This document shows positions 51,801 to 61,327 of a stretch of DNA of 64,000 nucleotides, one piece after another. Source of the DNA: Oncomelania hupensis. Taxonomy: Eukaryota > Mollusca > Gastropoda > Littorinimorpha > Pomatiopsidae. Location: NCBI GenBank assembly GCA_036898135.1, contig CM072523.1:32805311-32869310 (forward strand). The letters are read 5' to 3'. Both the position numbers and the translations under genes were made by a program. The notes under the pieces were generated by a model. It saw only the letters and a list, made by a program, of their open reading frames with translations. It was not told the origin of the DNA and ran no database searches. How positions within the stretch are numbered: position 1 is the stretch's first letter; each line of letters begins with the position of its first letter.

Positions 51801-52141
51801 CCACTGTCTCGGCAAGGTGTAGTAAACTGGGTTTCCCTTGTGGAATAACAGCTGCATCTCCGCCTGAAGTACAAGTTTGACTTTACTGTCATCATCATAT
51901 TCCCTGCCATTATAGTCTTCTTCTTCTACATCATCATCATCCTCATCATTATCACCAAACTCAGTTGTTTCATTAGTGCTATATAACAGCTGAATATAAT
52001 GGTGTTGGATGCAGTCAATCTAAAAATTGCAAAAATACAACAACAACCAAAAAATTATATTCTGACTTCTGTAATAGTGATCAAAGAAACCGCTTGCTGC
52101 TCTTTGAATTCGACTTTTAAAAAAGTGCATGACAGAATGCT

Positions 52142-52196
<55 letters not shown>

Positions 52197-54137
52197 CAGC
52201 TGCATTCCAGGTAAAATAATACTACACACTGAATGACAAAATATTAAATAGTGTCAAACCAACCTTTCCACGTTTCAATAGCTAGACGAACAATTTCATC
52301 AGCAAACTCCTTGCCCTGTTTGGAATGCAAGAACTGTGGAGGGCCAAAGTAAGGGAACACTGAGGAGCACAGGGCATGAGCGATGTGGCCAGGAGTCATG
52401 TCCACCAAAGGAAACAACGTCACAAACTTGGTCCAATGGTCTGTGTACACGCCAATGTAGTTATAACCTTCGTCCGGATTTTGAGACATGTCCATGAGAT
52501 CAATCTGGAAAAGAAAAACAAAACAACAAAGAATCAAAGAAGTTTTAAAAAAAAAAGAAAAAAAAAGAAAGAGAATTCCATTAAGTTGAAGCAGGCAAAG
52601 AAAGACACAATGAAGCAGGAAAAGGTATCACAGTCACACACCCTTGATCCCAACTTATTAACAGTTTTCCATAATTATTAATATAACCATTATTATGAAT
52701 TCATTGATATGAGCTTTATTAAGGAAATATGACAATAATACAATGCAAAATAATAAAACACCAGCTTTCGGCTTACCTGACATCTCCTGTTAAAGTCGCG
52801 AGTGACACAGGAAAGTTTGATGACTCGCTCCCGACTTGCCTCTGTGGCTTTTGCAGTTCTTGAGCGCTGCTGAAAGTTAGCTTTGCAAACGGAACAGATG
52901 CTGATGAACGTTTTCATGGCGTCTCGGGGGATGCCAATATAATGTTTCTCCACCTGAAAACATGATGGCCATAACGACTACGATGTCTCCATGTATCATT
53001 TATCAGCGTATAATTGCTGATGGTATATTATCTTGTGAGTGACTGCTTGAGCGCATGCATGCATGCATATATTCTCTATGCTTTATTCTCTGCATACCTG
53101 GCTAATATTCTCAAATCGGAAATTTAAATCTCACTCATCTCAGTTCCCTGCAACAGGGGAATACACATGCAGATATTTCATCCTTTGGAATTACACTTAA
53201 ATTACTTTTAGTCACACAAACATATGTAGCCGTATAGATCGTCAACAAAACAACAAATGTACCTCTCCTCTGAGTCTTTTGTATCCTCCATGTTTTAGAG
53301 TGTTGACATGGGCCTTCAGAAGGATGTCATAGAATTCTTCCACATGCGCGACCCTTCTCCATATTCCATAAATGCCTGAAGAGATTTGTCCATCCTTCAC
53401 AATCATGTCAGAATCAAAATTATAATCTTTATTGTCCCAGCAACCAGCAAGGAAAATAATTTTGCAATGTACAACAATCATTGACAGTCACACTCACACA
53501 ATACAAGTAAATATAGAATAAAACATCCATTCATAAAAGCAAGTAACACCAAACTTCCATTCAACCATGCATCACGGCTCCCAGCTGAACTAAAAACAAA
53601 CCCAAAAATTCATCCTTTCCCTTTTACTTACCCTCACACTCCCTATCTATCTTTCAAGCCACACACCTACAACCACACTGTAAAGTGATTGAGAGAGTAT
53701 GCAACTTAACGAATCAGAACCAGAACAGTAATAATTAAATTTATTACAAATCAATTATATAAGCACCACAAGTTCATTTGAAATACTTCAAGTAATACTA
53801 ATAGTAGGCCTATTTGTTCAAGTTGTACCAAACACTGATCGAGGCTGCAGATTGCAGTCACTCAGTACATTAAAGTCTTTTTATTCACCTGGCCTTCTTC
53901 TCCTTTCACGCACAGCACCTCCCTCAGGTCCAGATTTGGGAAGTCAAGTAGAGAATACCCTTTCTTTTCAATCCCATATCGCCAGTTGCCGGGGGGAGCT
54001 TCGCCCGTTTTCAAGAACCTTACAATCCTGTCTAGTTTCTCTTTCCGCAACGTTCTCAAAATCATGCCTTGCAGCGGGTACTGCAATTCACAGAAAGCTT
54101 CAAACTCTTCTCTGTTGACTACATCTTCATCTTCCAT
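47275..54137 (-). CDS. integrase-derived host gene (KRBA2/SCAND3-like), 8 exons, about 893 aa
   Basis: Exons: 54137-53889, 53394-53263, 52953-52777, 52504-52264, 51863-51699, 50449-50333, 49742-49686, 48818-47275. Every junction keeps frame (phases 0,0,0,1,1,1,1). The product has an HHCC zinc-binding motif (HVNTLKH then CSVC), an integrase core beginning DFNRRCQIDLMDM, a TGRSPY block, a TKKR segment and a 513-residue S/T/N-rich tail with basic RRRKVAVKRK, so a nuclear protein is plausible. The first Asp (IDLMDM) and the Glu (VEATRE) are kept, but the usual Asp of the HSDxGxEF block is Lys (HSKQGKEF). Likely domesticated and non-catalytic. Introns hold a SINE and a retrotransposon fragment. 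The starts of exon 2 and the end of exon 6 are the least certain borders. Confidence 0.72.
48894..49088 (-). mobile_element. family A SINE, copy 4, in an intron
   Basis: On the minus strand: an A-box-like GGATAGCTCTGCTCAGTGG, B box GGTTCGAATCC (complement at 49010-49020), a body ending CCTTGAGAAGCTCTCTGAGC and GTGCGCTATATAAGAG, and a (TTTC)n tail. An 8-bp duplication CAGACAGA flanks it (48886-48893 and 49089-49096). It lies between exons 7 and 8, in the sense orientation of the gene. Confidence 0.8.
49686..49742 (-). CDS. exon 7 of the integrase-derived gene
   Basis: 57 bp between acceptor TGTTTGTGCAG and donor AGTG/GTGAGT. Reads N-TKKRTLQEAENTEEVNRS. Strong splice sites on both sides and phase agreement with exon 8. 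Confidence 0.7.
50333..50449 (-). CDS. exon 6 of the integrase-derived gene
   Basis: 117 bp after acceptor TACATTTCAG; joins as F-DINNQKTATGRSPYSRLFE, the expected block after the integrase core. Ends AFAFK-type codons (VVEDFAFK). The donor AAAA/GTGGGT keeps frame with exon 7; an alternative donor four bases on (GTACAA) would not, unless another exon intervenes. Confidence 0.68.
51068..51520 (-). pseudogene. retrotransposon polyprotein C-terminus with PD-(D/E)xK-like motif
   Basis: The frame reads RHDRCVELVRKELEKTVV, RPDLCLIDHRNSIAFIVEFA, CYQTKFHKYMPLCLLMNDAG then VIVLVIGSL. After a frameshift near 51225 it continues RGVHRRVVPGLRLLGLPKG and AKYLSMSVMIGSRRVW to a stop at 51068. The PD...VE arrangement suggests a restriction-like nuclease end of a retrotransposon ORF; the exact family is uncertain. 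Another frameshift is needed upstream near 51520. It sits in the intron between exons 5 and 6 of the integrase-derived gene, same orientation. Confidence 0.55.
51699..51863 (-). CDS. exon 5: distal integrase core with catalytic-position Glu
   Basis: 165 bp, acceptor GTACTTCAG, donor ATGT/GTGAGT. The frame, fixed by the phase of exon 4, reads GDAAVIPQGKPSLLHLAETV then EATREMMVQIINKRS and PWVHWLGKIM. It aligns with the GRPRHxxSQGxVERxN region of relatives, keeping the Glu but not the SQG signature. Confidence 0.75.
52143..52196 (+). repeat. (TTA)n microsatellite
   Basis: Eighteen or so TTA units inside the intron between exons 4 and 5 of the integrase-derived gene. Confidence 0.95.
52264..52504 (-). 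CDS. exon 4: integrase core
   Basis: 80 codons plus one base; acceptor CTTTTCCAG, donor AAAG/GTTGGT. Begins IDLMDMSQNPDEGYNYIGVY, continues TDHWTKFVTLFPLVD, VFPYFGPPQFLHSKQGKEFA. The first catalytic Asp is in IDLMDM. The second position is Lys, encoded AAA, more than one substitution from an Asp codon. Confidence 0.82.
52777..52953 (-). CDS. exon 3 of the integrase-derived gene
   Basis: 59 codons between acceptor GTTTTCAG and donor CAG/GTAAGC. Reads VEKHYIGIPRDAMKTFISIC, completes the zinc motif with CSVC, and ends TRDFNRRCQ, which joins in phase to IDLMDM of exon 4. Confidence 0.8.
53263..53394 (-). CDS. exon 2 of the integrase-derived gene
   Basis: 44 codons, DGQISSGIYGIWRRV to KHGGYKRLRGE, ending at donor GAG/GTACAT. 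Contains the His pair of the HHCC motif. The acceptor (GTGAAG before 53394) is the only in-phase AG but its pyrimidine tract is weak, so the 5' border is tentative. Confidence 0.62.
53889..54137 (-). CDS. exon 1 of the integrase-derived gene
   Basis: 83 codons from an ATG in good context (CCAAAATGG) to donor GGCCAG/GTGAAT. Reads MEDEDVVNREEFEAFCELQY, later PLQGMILRTLRKEKL and FPNLDLREVLCVKGEEGQ. The FxAFCELxYP and LxxVLC blocks are the expected N-terminal region of the KRBA2-like integrase family. No upstream exon is required. Confidence 0.75.
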
Positions 54138-55056
54138 TTTGGCAACTCCAAATAGTCGTAAAAACTGCCAATGATGATTTTATTGAATACAATTTTATTT
54201 CATCTGCTTGCACAGGCAGTACAGGTTTCCCAACCGGAACAATATAAAGGATTATGACGCATGCGCATTTCAAATTGGAATAAATGTTTGAAGGTGGCAC
54301 CTAATGTTAGTGCATATAATTTTACTTTTAATTGTCGATTTGTATCCCTAATGCATCGCAGGATTATCAGAATAAATAATTACTGGCACAGCTATTCTTT
54401 CAAAAGGTTTTTGTTGTTGCAAGGAATGGGTTCTGCAGCAAATGGATTCACGAAGATCAACATTTGTTTTTCTTGCGCCTTTGTTTACATCCAAGTTGGC
54501 ACAAATACGCCATGTGCTCAAGCGATATAAGAACACGGTATCCTGAAAACAAACACACAAACAATAAAGTGTACAAAATTAATCTCTCAAAAAAGAAAAG
54601 AAAAAGAAAGTAAAATTACTGTTATTAAAAAGAATTAAATGAAAGAATTCGAAAACGGAAGTATTTACGCCTTTCAACGGAACGTGCAATTCGAGATCTA
54701 TATAATAAAGAATTAAACAATTAGTTTTAGGAATATAACAGAGGCATAATTATATATAAGCAGAAATCGAGAGACAACCATAGAGAGCAAGAAAAAAAAG
54801 AAAAAAATAAATTGGAAAAGGGGGGGGGGAGGTGAAAATAGGACGGTGTTGGGGTGATAAATGAGGGAGACAGACGTAAACAAAGAAAACGAAGATAGAA
54901 TTAAATAAGAAATAGGCTACATATATAGTATGCTACACTATAAGCACCGGCAAAACACGATCAAAGAAATCAATGTAATTTTATTAAATATTTTAGTTTT
55001 AACACAAATGTAATTGTGAAAATGCTTGATCTCGCGAGCAGTCAATACCTTCTGCA
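54138..55056. other. upstream region of the integrase-derived gene; no other feature
   Basis: Would contain the promoter of the minus-strand gene starting at 54137. I see no convincing TATA box or initiator. A-rich tracts at 54590-54620 and a poly-G run near 54820. Confidence 0.4.
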
Positions 55057-55147
55057 TTATATATTATATTATATTATATTATATTATATTATATTATATT
55101 ATATTATATTATATTATATTATATTATATTATATTATATTATATTAT
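55057..55147 (+). repeat. (ATATT)n pentanucleotide repeat
   Basis: About eighteen nearly perfect units; produces a repeating Ile/Leu/Tyr frame artefact. Confidence 0.95.
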
Positions 55148-55499
55148 TCTGTTACGATGGGGGTTGGGCATCTGTGGGGAAAAACAATAATTATTAATAA
55201 ATTGTTCATTTCGGTTGAACTATAATTATATTAAAATTTGATGCCGATCCTGTGCAGGACCTCGATCACCTTTCTCTCACCTCCTCAACTCCTAGGGGCT
55301 CTCAGTAATAATTAATATTATTAATTTATATTTAAAAAACGAAAAACAAAAACAAAAACAAAAAAGCAATTTTTAAAAAACCTTAATTTTTTTTGCAGTA
55401 AATAACCGCCATCACCACCACCACCACCATTGATCATCATCGTCGGCGGCGTCATCATTATATTATCATCGTTGTCATCGTCATCGATGTCGACGAATT

Positions 55500-55970
<471 letters not shown>

Positions 55971-56164
55971 AAACATGGAACATATAAAGCTATAATACAG
56001 GTTACACAGCGTAGCTGAACCTGATGAGTCCCCTGTTCTCTTCTACCTACTACTTACATTGTACTCATCAGGCTGTAGTTCTAGATAACCAGAAAGGAGA
56101 CGCGTCACAGGCATAGGCACTCGCATGTCCATATACATAAGCGCCTATGCGTAGTGCAGGTTAC

Positions 56165-56285
56165 CCAGTTCTTTCAGTGGACATCTCTTCCCCAGGACTC
56201 AGGCCACAGGAACCAATCTTGCAGCCAGCTTCGTACCATGTGTCCCCGGGCCTGTGGATATTCCCGCTTTTGTCTCGACATATTC
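56165..56285 (-). CDS. exon 2 of small secreted Cys-containing peptide gene
   Basis: 121 bp after acceptor GTTCTCCACATTCAG. In the phase set by exon 1 it reads G-ICRDKSGNIHRPGDTWYEA then GCKIGSCGLSPGEEMSTERTG. The spacing C-x(3)-G...GDTW...C-x(4)-C resembles the start of a von Willebrand factor type C-like (SVWC) domain. The frame either stops at TAA directly after TG or splices at GG/GTAACC. Three Cys only, so a further exon is likely. Confidence 0.55.
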
Positions 56286-56611
56286 CTGAATGTGGAGAAC
56301 AGCACGGCACGTTAAAACACCCAGTCGTTCTGTCACTATAGATATGTTAAGCATATACTTTATACGCGCACAATATACATTATTGAATGAATAATGAATG
56401 GATTAAATAATTTTTAATTTAAAAAATACACAATAATGATTGCTAAACAATACACAACGAACATAAAGACCTACAAATAAAGCATACAATGATTGGATGA
56501 AAACATTTTACATTTTAACAAATACACACACATTATTACTCAATAAATCAAACATATATAATACAATGTGCCTATTATGTAATGGCCACAATTATTAATT
56601 CATTGACTCAC

Positions 56612-56672
56612 CGAATTGAACATCTGCAAAGGCAACAATTGAAATAACTGCCAGCAATATCAAGCGAAACAT
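56612..56672 (-). CDS. exon 1 (signal peptide) of small secreted peptide gene
   Basis: ATG at 56672 gives MFRLILLAVISIVAFADVQF, a short basic start, a hydrophobic core and a probable cleavage site after AFA, then a strong donor TTCG/GTGAGT. The phase-1 end joins in frame to exon 2 at 56285. Too short to appear as a long ORF. Secretion is a confident reading of the signal peptide; biological role unknown. Confidence 0.62.
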
Positions 56673-56944
56673 GTTTGGCGAATCACTTTTCCAGAACTCC
56701 TCTGACTGCCAATAAAGAAAACAATACAAAGTTTAATGACGGAAGGCATAAAGTTTCAGAAATTGCAAACGATTGCAGCATTCACGGGTAAGCTGCACGA
56801 GTCGTTGGGTTGGCTTTCAGTTTTTCCAAATAAGTCTGTTGCAACCAGTGTCAAATTTAAAGCCATATTATGTCCATCTCATTAGTTTGCACGTAGTAAT
56901 AAATAAGTAGGCATACATGTACTATATAGCTAGTTAATGTAGTT

Positions 56945-57013
56945 ATGAATATTGCCTTTGCATTACTAATGGTTGTGTTGATTGAGAAAAACATTGGGGA
57001 CGGGAGGGGGGAT

Positions 57014-57109
<96 letters not shown>

Positions 57110-57115
57110 GTGCAG
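56945..57115 (+). repeat. (GAAA)n and (GA)n microsatellite
   Basis: About 16 bp of GAAA units (from 57016) followed by roughly 70 bp of pure GA (to 57108), preceded by ordinary sequence. Confidence 0.9.
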
Positions 57116-57156
57116 TGCATGCCAAGTACTAATCTATAACTATACTTTCCATGTAT

Positions 57157-58495
57157 CCTATCCTATCCTATCCTGTCCCATAACCCGAAGGTCGTAGGGG
57201 CACCACAGATGATCGCTTAACCAGCATACTCCATCTTTCTCTGTCCTCAGCAGCCCTCATGGCTTCGCTCAGTGTCAAACCAGTCCATTCTCGAATGTTG
57301 TCCTCCCACCTCTTTTTCGGTCTCCCTCTTCTTCTACCTCCTTGCACTGTGCCTTGCAGAATGGTCTTTGCAAGGCCTGATGATCTGGTGACGTGGCCAT
57401 ACCATCGGAGTTTCCGTTTCTTCACCACTGTGAGCAGGTCATCGTGTTGTCCAATGGCTTGTGTGATGGTCTGTCGGACTTCAACGTTGGTGATGTGTTG
57501 GGTATAGGAAATGCACAGAAGTCTTCTGTAGCACCTCATCTCCATGCTTTGTATTCTTCGTTGGAGATCTGCTGTGAGGGTCCATGCTTCGCAAGCATAT
57601 AGGAAGATGGAGATGACCAGAGAGCGCAGCAGTCTTACTTTGGAATGTAGACTGATGGTTCTGTCTTTCCAAATGGGCTTCAACCTTGTCAGGGCAGCAG
57701 TTGTTTGTGCGATCCTGGAGAGGACTTCCTGTCGAGACCCATTGTCTGACACAATGGCTCCTAAATATTTGAAGCTGTGCACTGTGTTGAGGGATTGGCC
57801 TTGTACTTTGATGTCCGTGTTGATGCCATTGGTGTTGTTGGTCATCATTTTGGTCTTCTCTGCACTTATTTCCATTCCATAAGCTCTGGAGGTGGTGTCA
57901 AGCCTCTGTACAAGCTGTTCAAGTTCTTGTTCCTCTCCAGCCAATCCATCAATATCATCCGCAAAACGAAGATTGGAGATTGCTCTGCCCCCTATGCTGA
58001 CTGTGCCTTCGTGATCTGCAAGAGCATCTGACATGATGCGCTCTAGGAAGATGTTGAAGAGTGTTGGAGAGAGTAGGCCTCCTTGACGCACACCGATTGT
58101 TGTTCTGAACCAGTTCCCGATGACGCTGTTATGGAGGACTGCACTGGTAGCCTTGTCATACAGGCTTTTGATGACTTCTATAATTTTAGGGCTGATGTTG
58201 TACACTTTCATGGTTGCCCATAGAGCTGCATGCCAGACTCGGTCAAATGCCTTCTTGAAGTCTATGAACACATGATATAGATGTTGTTGGTGCTGTAGGT
58301 ATTTTTCACAGATTATTCTGAGGTTGAAAATCTGTTCAGTGGTACTTCGCCCTGCCATGAATCCTGCTTGTTCTTCAGCTATGATTTGTTCAGCTTGTGG
58401 TTTCAACCTGTTGAGTATTATTTTCAGGAGGACCTTGCTGGGATGGCTGATGAGGCTGATGGTGCGGTAATTTTCACACTCCTGAAGGTTACCTT
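57157..58495 (-). mobile_element. RTE-like LINE, 5'-truncated insertion with intact 3' reading frame
   Basis: The insertion is defined by an 11-bp duplication TTTCCATGTAT (57146-57156 and 58496-58506). The 3' end carries a GGATAGGATA tail. About 440 codons remain open: KGNLQECENYRTISLISHPS, FIDFKKAFDRVWHAALWATM, GVRQGGLLSPTLFNIFLERI, catalytic FADDIDGLAG, and C-terminal KRKLRWYGHVTRSSGLAK. The ATG that opens the frame (58502-58500) belongs to the duplicated host sequence. Endonuclease and the first RT blocks are missing, and one conserved position reads GG where relatives have GC, so not autonomous. The open frame and clean TSD suggest a recent insertion. Confidence 0.88.
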
Positions 58496-58506
58496 TTTCC
58501 ATGTAT

Positions 58507-59499
58507 GGCGGCTTTAAATAAGAATTCTTTATGTCAGAAAAAGCAGAGGGAGAGGGGGGGGGGGGAATGGGTTATTGTGTCACACAGATGTTCGCTCCCA
58601 GAACTAAGGTCAAAGATTTCGCTAAGGTGATGAAACTGTACTTTAAACAAAGACGGAAAAGTAATAATGTGTATGTAAGCTATACGGTCTCTGCTAGTAC
58701 TTAAAGTTGCACGCCAATGCGAAGATCAGTGCCAGAAAAACTCCCTTTAATTTTGTTATTATAGAGTGCCTACTGGAGATAATGTACTATGACATTATTA
58801 TTTTATGAAAGATCTAGCTAGAGTTAAAGATTGTGTTGCATCACAGTTTGTTCATTTAGATTTTGTGTGTGCGTTTCTTGATTTTGTTGAACGTCAGTTA
58901 ATGTTAGCGATATTTAACAATTACTTAAAAGAATAATTGAAACATTAACATGACCAAAAGTTGTTTAAAGAAAGAAAAGAAAATGATTGAGAATAAAGCG
59001 AAACACGTTCTTCCTCTAACATGTTATATTAATTTCTACTGTGACGTTAAGATTGTAATACACCTGTTAATAAAAATTTTCTATAGGTCTATATATGATT
59101 TTTAATATATCACCCTTATGGTCTCTTAACAAAACAATAATTGTTCGATTTGGCATTATTAATTTCATTAGACACTGGTAATTGTGTGGGATTTATTTTA
59201 ATTCATATACCGGTATTTGTTTTATTCTATTTTTTTAATTAGTTTATTATTTAATACGGTAATAAGTATTTGACTTTAAATGAAATTTTAAAAAAGAGGT
59301 AAAAGAAGATAGGAAATGTCCACTTGCTTTGCCTTTTGCCATCATCAATATTTTAACCGAATTAATAAAGAAAATGACAACGACAGAGCAATGGACAATA
59401 ATTAACCAAATAACAATAATTAAAGTACTGGTGATTCATTTAAACATTGAAAGTGTGAAGTTATTTAAAAAAAAAATTAAATTAAAAAAAAGAGTATAA
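58507..59499. other. no gene recognised
   Basis: AT-rich sequence with a poly-G run near 58555. No supported exon. Confidence 0.5.
59475..59492 (-). terminator. pol III T-run terminator of tRNA-Thr
   Basis: Downstream of the tRNA on the minus strand there is a run of eight T (complement of the A run near 59484-59491), with further T runs behind it. Confidence 0.75.
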
Positions 59500-59573
59500 A
59501 GGCACCAGAGGGATTCGAACCCTCGACCTTCTGCTTACTAGGCAGACGCTCTAACCAACTGAGCTATGGCGCC
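59500..59573 (-). tRNA. tRNA-Thr (anticodon AGT)
   Basis: The minus strand folds as a full cloverleaf: acceptor GGCGCCA with TGGTGCC (one G-U pair), D arm with TAGCTCAGTTGG (A box), anticodon stem TCTGC/GCAGA around loop CTAGTAA, T arm GAGGG-TTCGAAT-CCCTC (B box). The anticodon AGT decodes Thr. No intron. A run of eight T follows about 9 bases downstream on the same strand, as expected for pol III termination. The only tRNA in the window that looks functional. Confidence 0.95.
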
Positions 59574-60118
59574 ACGCGGTGAAAAAGCCGACTACAAGTT
59601 TTAAAAAGGCAATTCACAAGGTATATACTTTGTTACTTGCTTTGTTAATGTTGCATGGGATCTTTAAATAATGTTACGGGTCTGTTTATAAATGACGATC
59701 AAGAAGTTGATAATACACAATATTTTGTCAATTGATCTTCAAGAACATAATGCTGGGACTGTTTTATTTTAGGTCAAAGTCACCGCCAAAATAAAAGTTT
59801 CGTGTTGATTTATTCATTTATTAGATTAACGTCCCACGACAGTTTCGCATATATGGGACTTAAAACAGTTCGCGGTTGTTCTTATTAGCCTAATTAGGCC
59901 TATTCGGTCTATTATGCATAATGATAATTCAATGAAGAATTTATTTTTATATCAAGTTATAATTCTTGCATACACATACACTTAACCACATTCGTATAAC
60001 ACCTATAACACATGTACACTCCTGCCATCTATTATCACTCATAATAAAAGTCAGAAAATCACACACAAACACGACGTACCCGCATACACACACAACCACA
60101 CACACACACACACACACA

Positions 60119-60165
<47 letters not shown>

Positions 60166-60349
60166 TTGTGGTCTATGATATAAGATTCCGCTACCACTTA
60201 CAGTAGGGTCAAAGTGAGAAGATTTATTGGCTGTATTATTATTTACATACTAGTGGTTTTTGTACCCTGGCAAGCCAGGGTACACAGGTTGCTGTTTAAA
60301 ATGTAGACAGAGAGACAACTGTTGTCTGCGAGTTTCATTTGGACGATGA
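59574..60349. other. no gene recognised; (CA)n tract and hairpin
   Basis: Long (CA)n at 60092-60165 and a perfect 11-bp-arm hairpin at 60261-60284. No exon supported. Confidence 0.55.
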
Positions 60350-60545
60350 TACCTCCCCATATCTCCCTTGATACCTCACCATCCCCCCCCCCCTGATATC
60401 TCCCCGTCCCCCCCCCCCCATGATGCCTCACCATACCCCCTTGATACCTCCCCGAACCCACTTGAAACCTCCCCATACCCCCTTGATACCTTCCGTACCC
60501 CCCTTGTAACCTACCTGTACCCTCCTTGATACTTCCCCGTTGATC
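60350..60545 (+). repeat. C-rich minisatellite, about 20-25 bp unit
   Basis: Variants of CCTCCCCATACCCCCTTGAT are repeated about eight times, with poly-C expansions. Related but more diverged units reappear at 60621-60715. On the minus strand it gives a GRYQGG-type repeating frame, which is an artefact. Confidence 0.75.
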
Positions 60546-60730
60546 GTTTCGCAGGTATGGATGAAAGGAATCGACTTGCTTGCTTATATAAATTAACGTC
60601 CCCGGACACAATATCGACCATCACCATACCCCCTTATATATATACCCGTATCCCCGTTATGCCTAGCCATGCCCCTTTAAACCTACCCGTAGCCCCCTTT
60701 TACCTACACGTACCACCCCATCCCGATCCT

Positions 60731-60734
<4 letters not shown>

Positions 60735-60777
<43 letters not shown>

Positions 60778-60866
60778 TTGAATATAGAATAATACAAATA
60801 GAAATAAAAAAAACCACCAAGGTTTTAAAATAAAATTTGATATAAGATATTATAATTATTTTTATA

Positions 60867-60919
<53 letters not shown>

Positions 60920-60940
60920 CATCATCATTATTAGTTTATA

Positions 60941-61034
<94 letters not shown>
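60735..61034. repeat. (AAT)n, (TTA)n, (AAT)n triplet arrays in alternating orientation
   Basis: (AAT)n at 60735-60776, (TTA)n at about 60868-60919 and (AAT)n at 60941-61034, separated by AT-rich spacers. The alternating strand of the same repeat could form large hairpins. Confidence 0.85.
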
Positions 61035-61039
<5 letters not shown>

Positions 61040-61111
61040 GTTAAAAGTAAAAAGCCTAAATTAAAAAGAAAAATATCCATATTGTAGTGTAAAAAAAAAA
61101 CATTAAAAAAA

Positions 61112-61186
61112 TATGTCCCGCGAGAGAGTTGAACTTGGGTCGCCTGCACGGTAGGCGAATGTCTTACTAAGTGAGCTACCAAGGCT
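61112..61186 (-). mobile_element. tRNA-like SINE head on the minus strand
   Basis: Read as AGCCTTGGTAGCTCACTTAG, then a CGCCT/AGGCG stem, then AAGTTCAACTC in the B-box place and GCGGGACAT. The B box deviates from consensus and the anticodon loop lacks the usual T33, so it is not a working tRNA. The (TTA)n array at 61034-60941 on this strand may be its tail. Confidence 0.5.
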
Positions 61187-61327
61187 TCGTACAAAGACCA
61201 TCAATTTTTTGGTCTATATGGGAAAACATGCTGAAACCTCGATTCGATTTTTAATTAATCAAATTTAATTAGTTAAACACAAAATTTTGTAAGATTGGTG
61301 ACATGAGTGCAAAAGTGTTTTGAATGG

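Noticed and set aside
60243..60611. 122-codon minus-strand protein with GRYQGG repeats
   Set aside because: Produced by the C-rich minisatellite; indels between units are not multiples of three throughout.
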